Positions 62,716 through 62,778 of a stretch of 62,778 bases of DNA are shown piece by piece. The stretch comes from Anaerolineae bacterium (lineage in GTDB: Bacteria > Chloroflexota > Anaerolineae > UBA4142 > SHND01): the NCBI GenBank assembly GCA_021463195.1, contig JAJTXZ010000022.1:1-62778 (forward strand), given 5' to 3'. Below the pieces are notes generated by a model. That model saw only the letters and a list, made by a program, of their open reading frames with translations, did no database searches and was not told the origin of the DNA. Each line of letters starts with the position of its first letter. Position 1 is the stretch's first letter. A program made the position numbers and the translations under genes.

Positions 62716-62778
62716 CCGTCTTGAATGTCAAGGGGTCACGGGATGAATTTTTGCATAATTTGGATCGAACGGTTGCCG

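Overview
The window reads as a chromosomal segment of an uncultured bacterium, most likely a member of the Chloroflexota (Anaerolineae-like). This is inference. It rests on a lysC leader of T-box type, a SARP/BTAD-NB-ARC-TPR regulator, a DUF58/MoxR pair, large Thr/Pro-rich surface proteins with CSLREX and beta-helix regions, and MeaB next to a stand-alone B12-binding subunit. Coding DNA is strongly enriched in GCGC/CGCG. Intergenic DNA is poorer in G+C and full of short palindromic repeats. There are no rRNA genes, CRISPR arrays, prophages or recognisable insertion sequences.

Layout. 1-377: unassigned DNA with possible gene remnants. 378-2702 (+): a long DNA-methylase-like protein whose key motifs are degenerate. 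2732-16131 (-): housekeeping block with a metallo-beta-lactamase-fold hydrolase, secA, prs, a cyclophilin lipoprotein, an SRPBCC protein, a TPR-FKBP isomerase, a histidine phosphatase, meaB, a B12-binding mutase subunit, clpX, clpP, tig and tRNA-Leu(UAG). 16386-37786 (+): tRNA-Val(GAC), a T-box leader, lysC, asd, an ART-like hypothetical, thrS, an epimerase, a cupin, a secreted Ig-like protein plus a 46-residue membrane protein, pth, mfd, infC-rpmI-rplT, an rRNA methyltransferase, a ComEA-like protein, a Ca2+/H+ antiporter, folE and a Ca2+-type P-ATPase; tRNA-Val(UAC) lies on the minus strand inside it. 37831-41732 (-): DUF58, MoxR and an M20 peptidase. 41945-46318 (+): a 1457-residue surface/membrane fusion protein. 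46384-51744 (-): a small metallopeptidase, an M14 carboxypeptidase and the BTAD regulator. 51878-53332 (+): a 57-residue-repeat secreted protein broken by one in-frame TGA. 53613-61759 (-): thioesterase, NUDIX, phosphatase, DUF3592, MFS, a secreted protein, BtpA-like, SurE and a nucleoside hydrolase. 61913-62653 (+): a sirtuin.

How parts work together. tig-clpP-clpX is the classical folding/proteolysis cluster. lysC and asd give the first two steps of the aspartate pathway, and the lysC leader appears to sense uncharged tRNA (best fit tRNA-Thr). infC-rpmI-rplT is the classical translation operon; infC seems to start at ATA behind a strong ribosome binding site. Several promoters share an extended -10 (TGTGCTATAAT-like), and three of them sit exactly 7 bases upstream of a start codon, implying leaderless mRNAs.

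The most unusual material is (1) the degenerate methylase, (2) nine copies of a palindromic repeat with core GGGTTTTCGAAAACCC, (3) a purine-rich repeat family that has entered the coding sequences of meaB, asd and mfd, (4) two MITE-like elements with GTTACGCA ends, one carrying a nested palindrome, (5) the beta-helix/polytopic-membrane fusion protein, and (6) the ART-like orphan gene. No complete new multi-gene system was evident.
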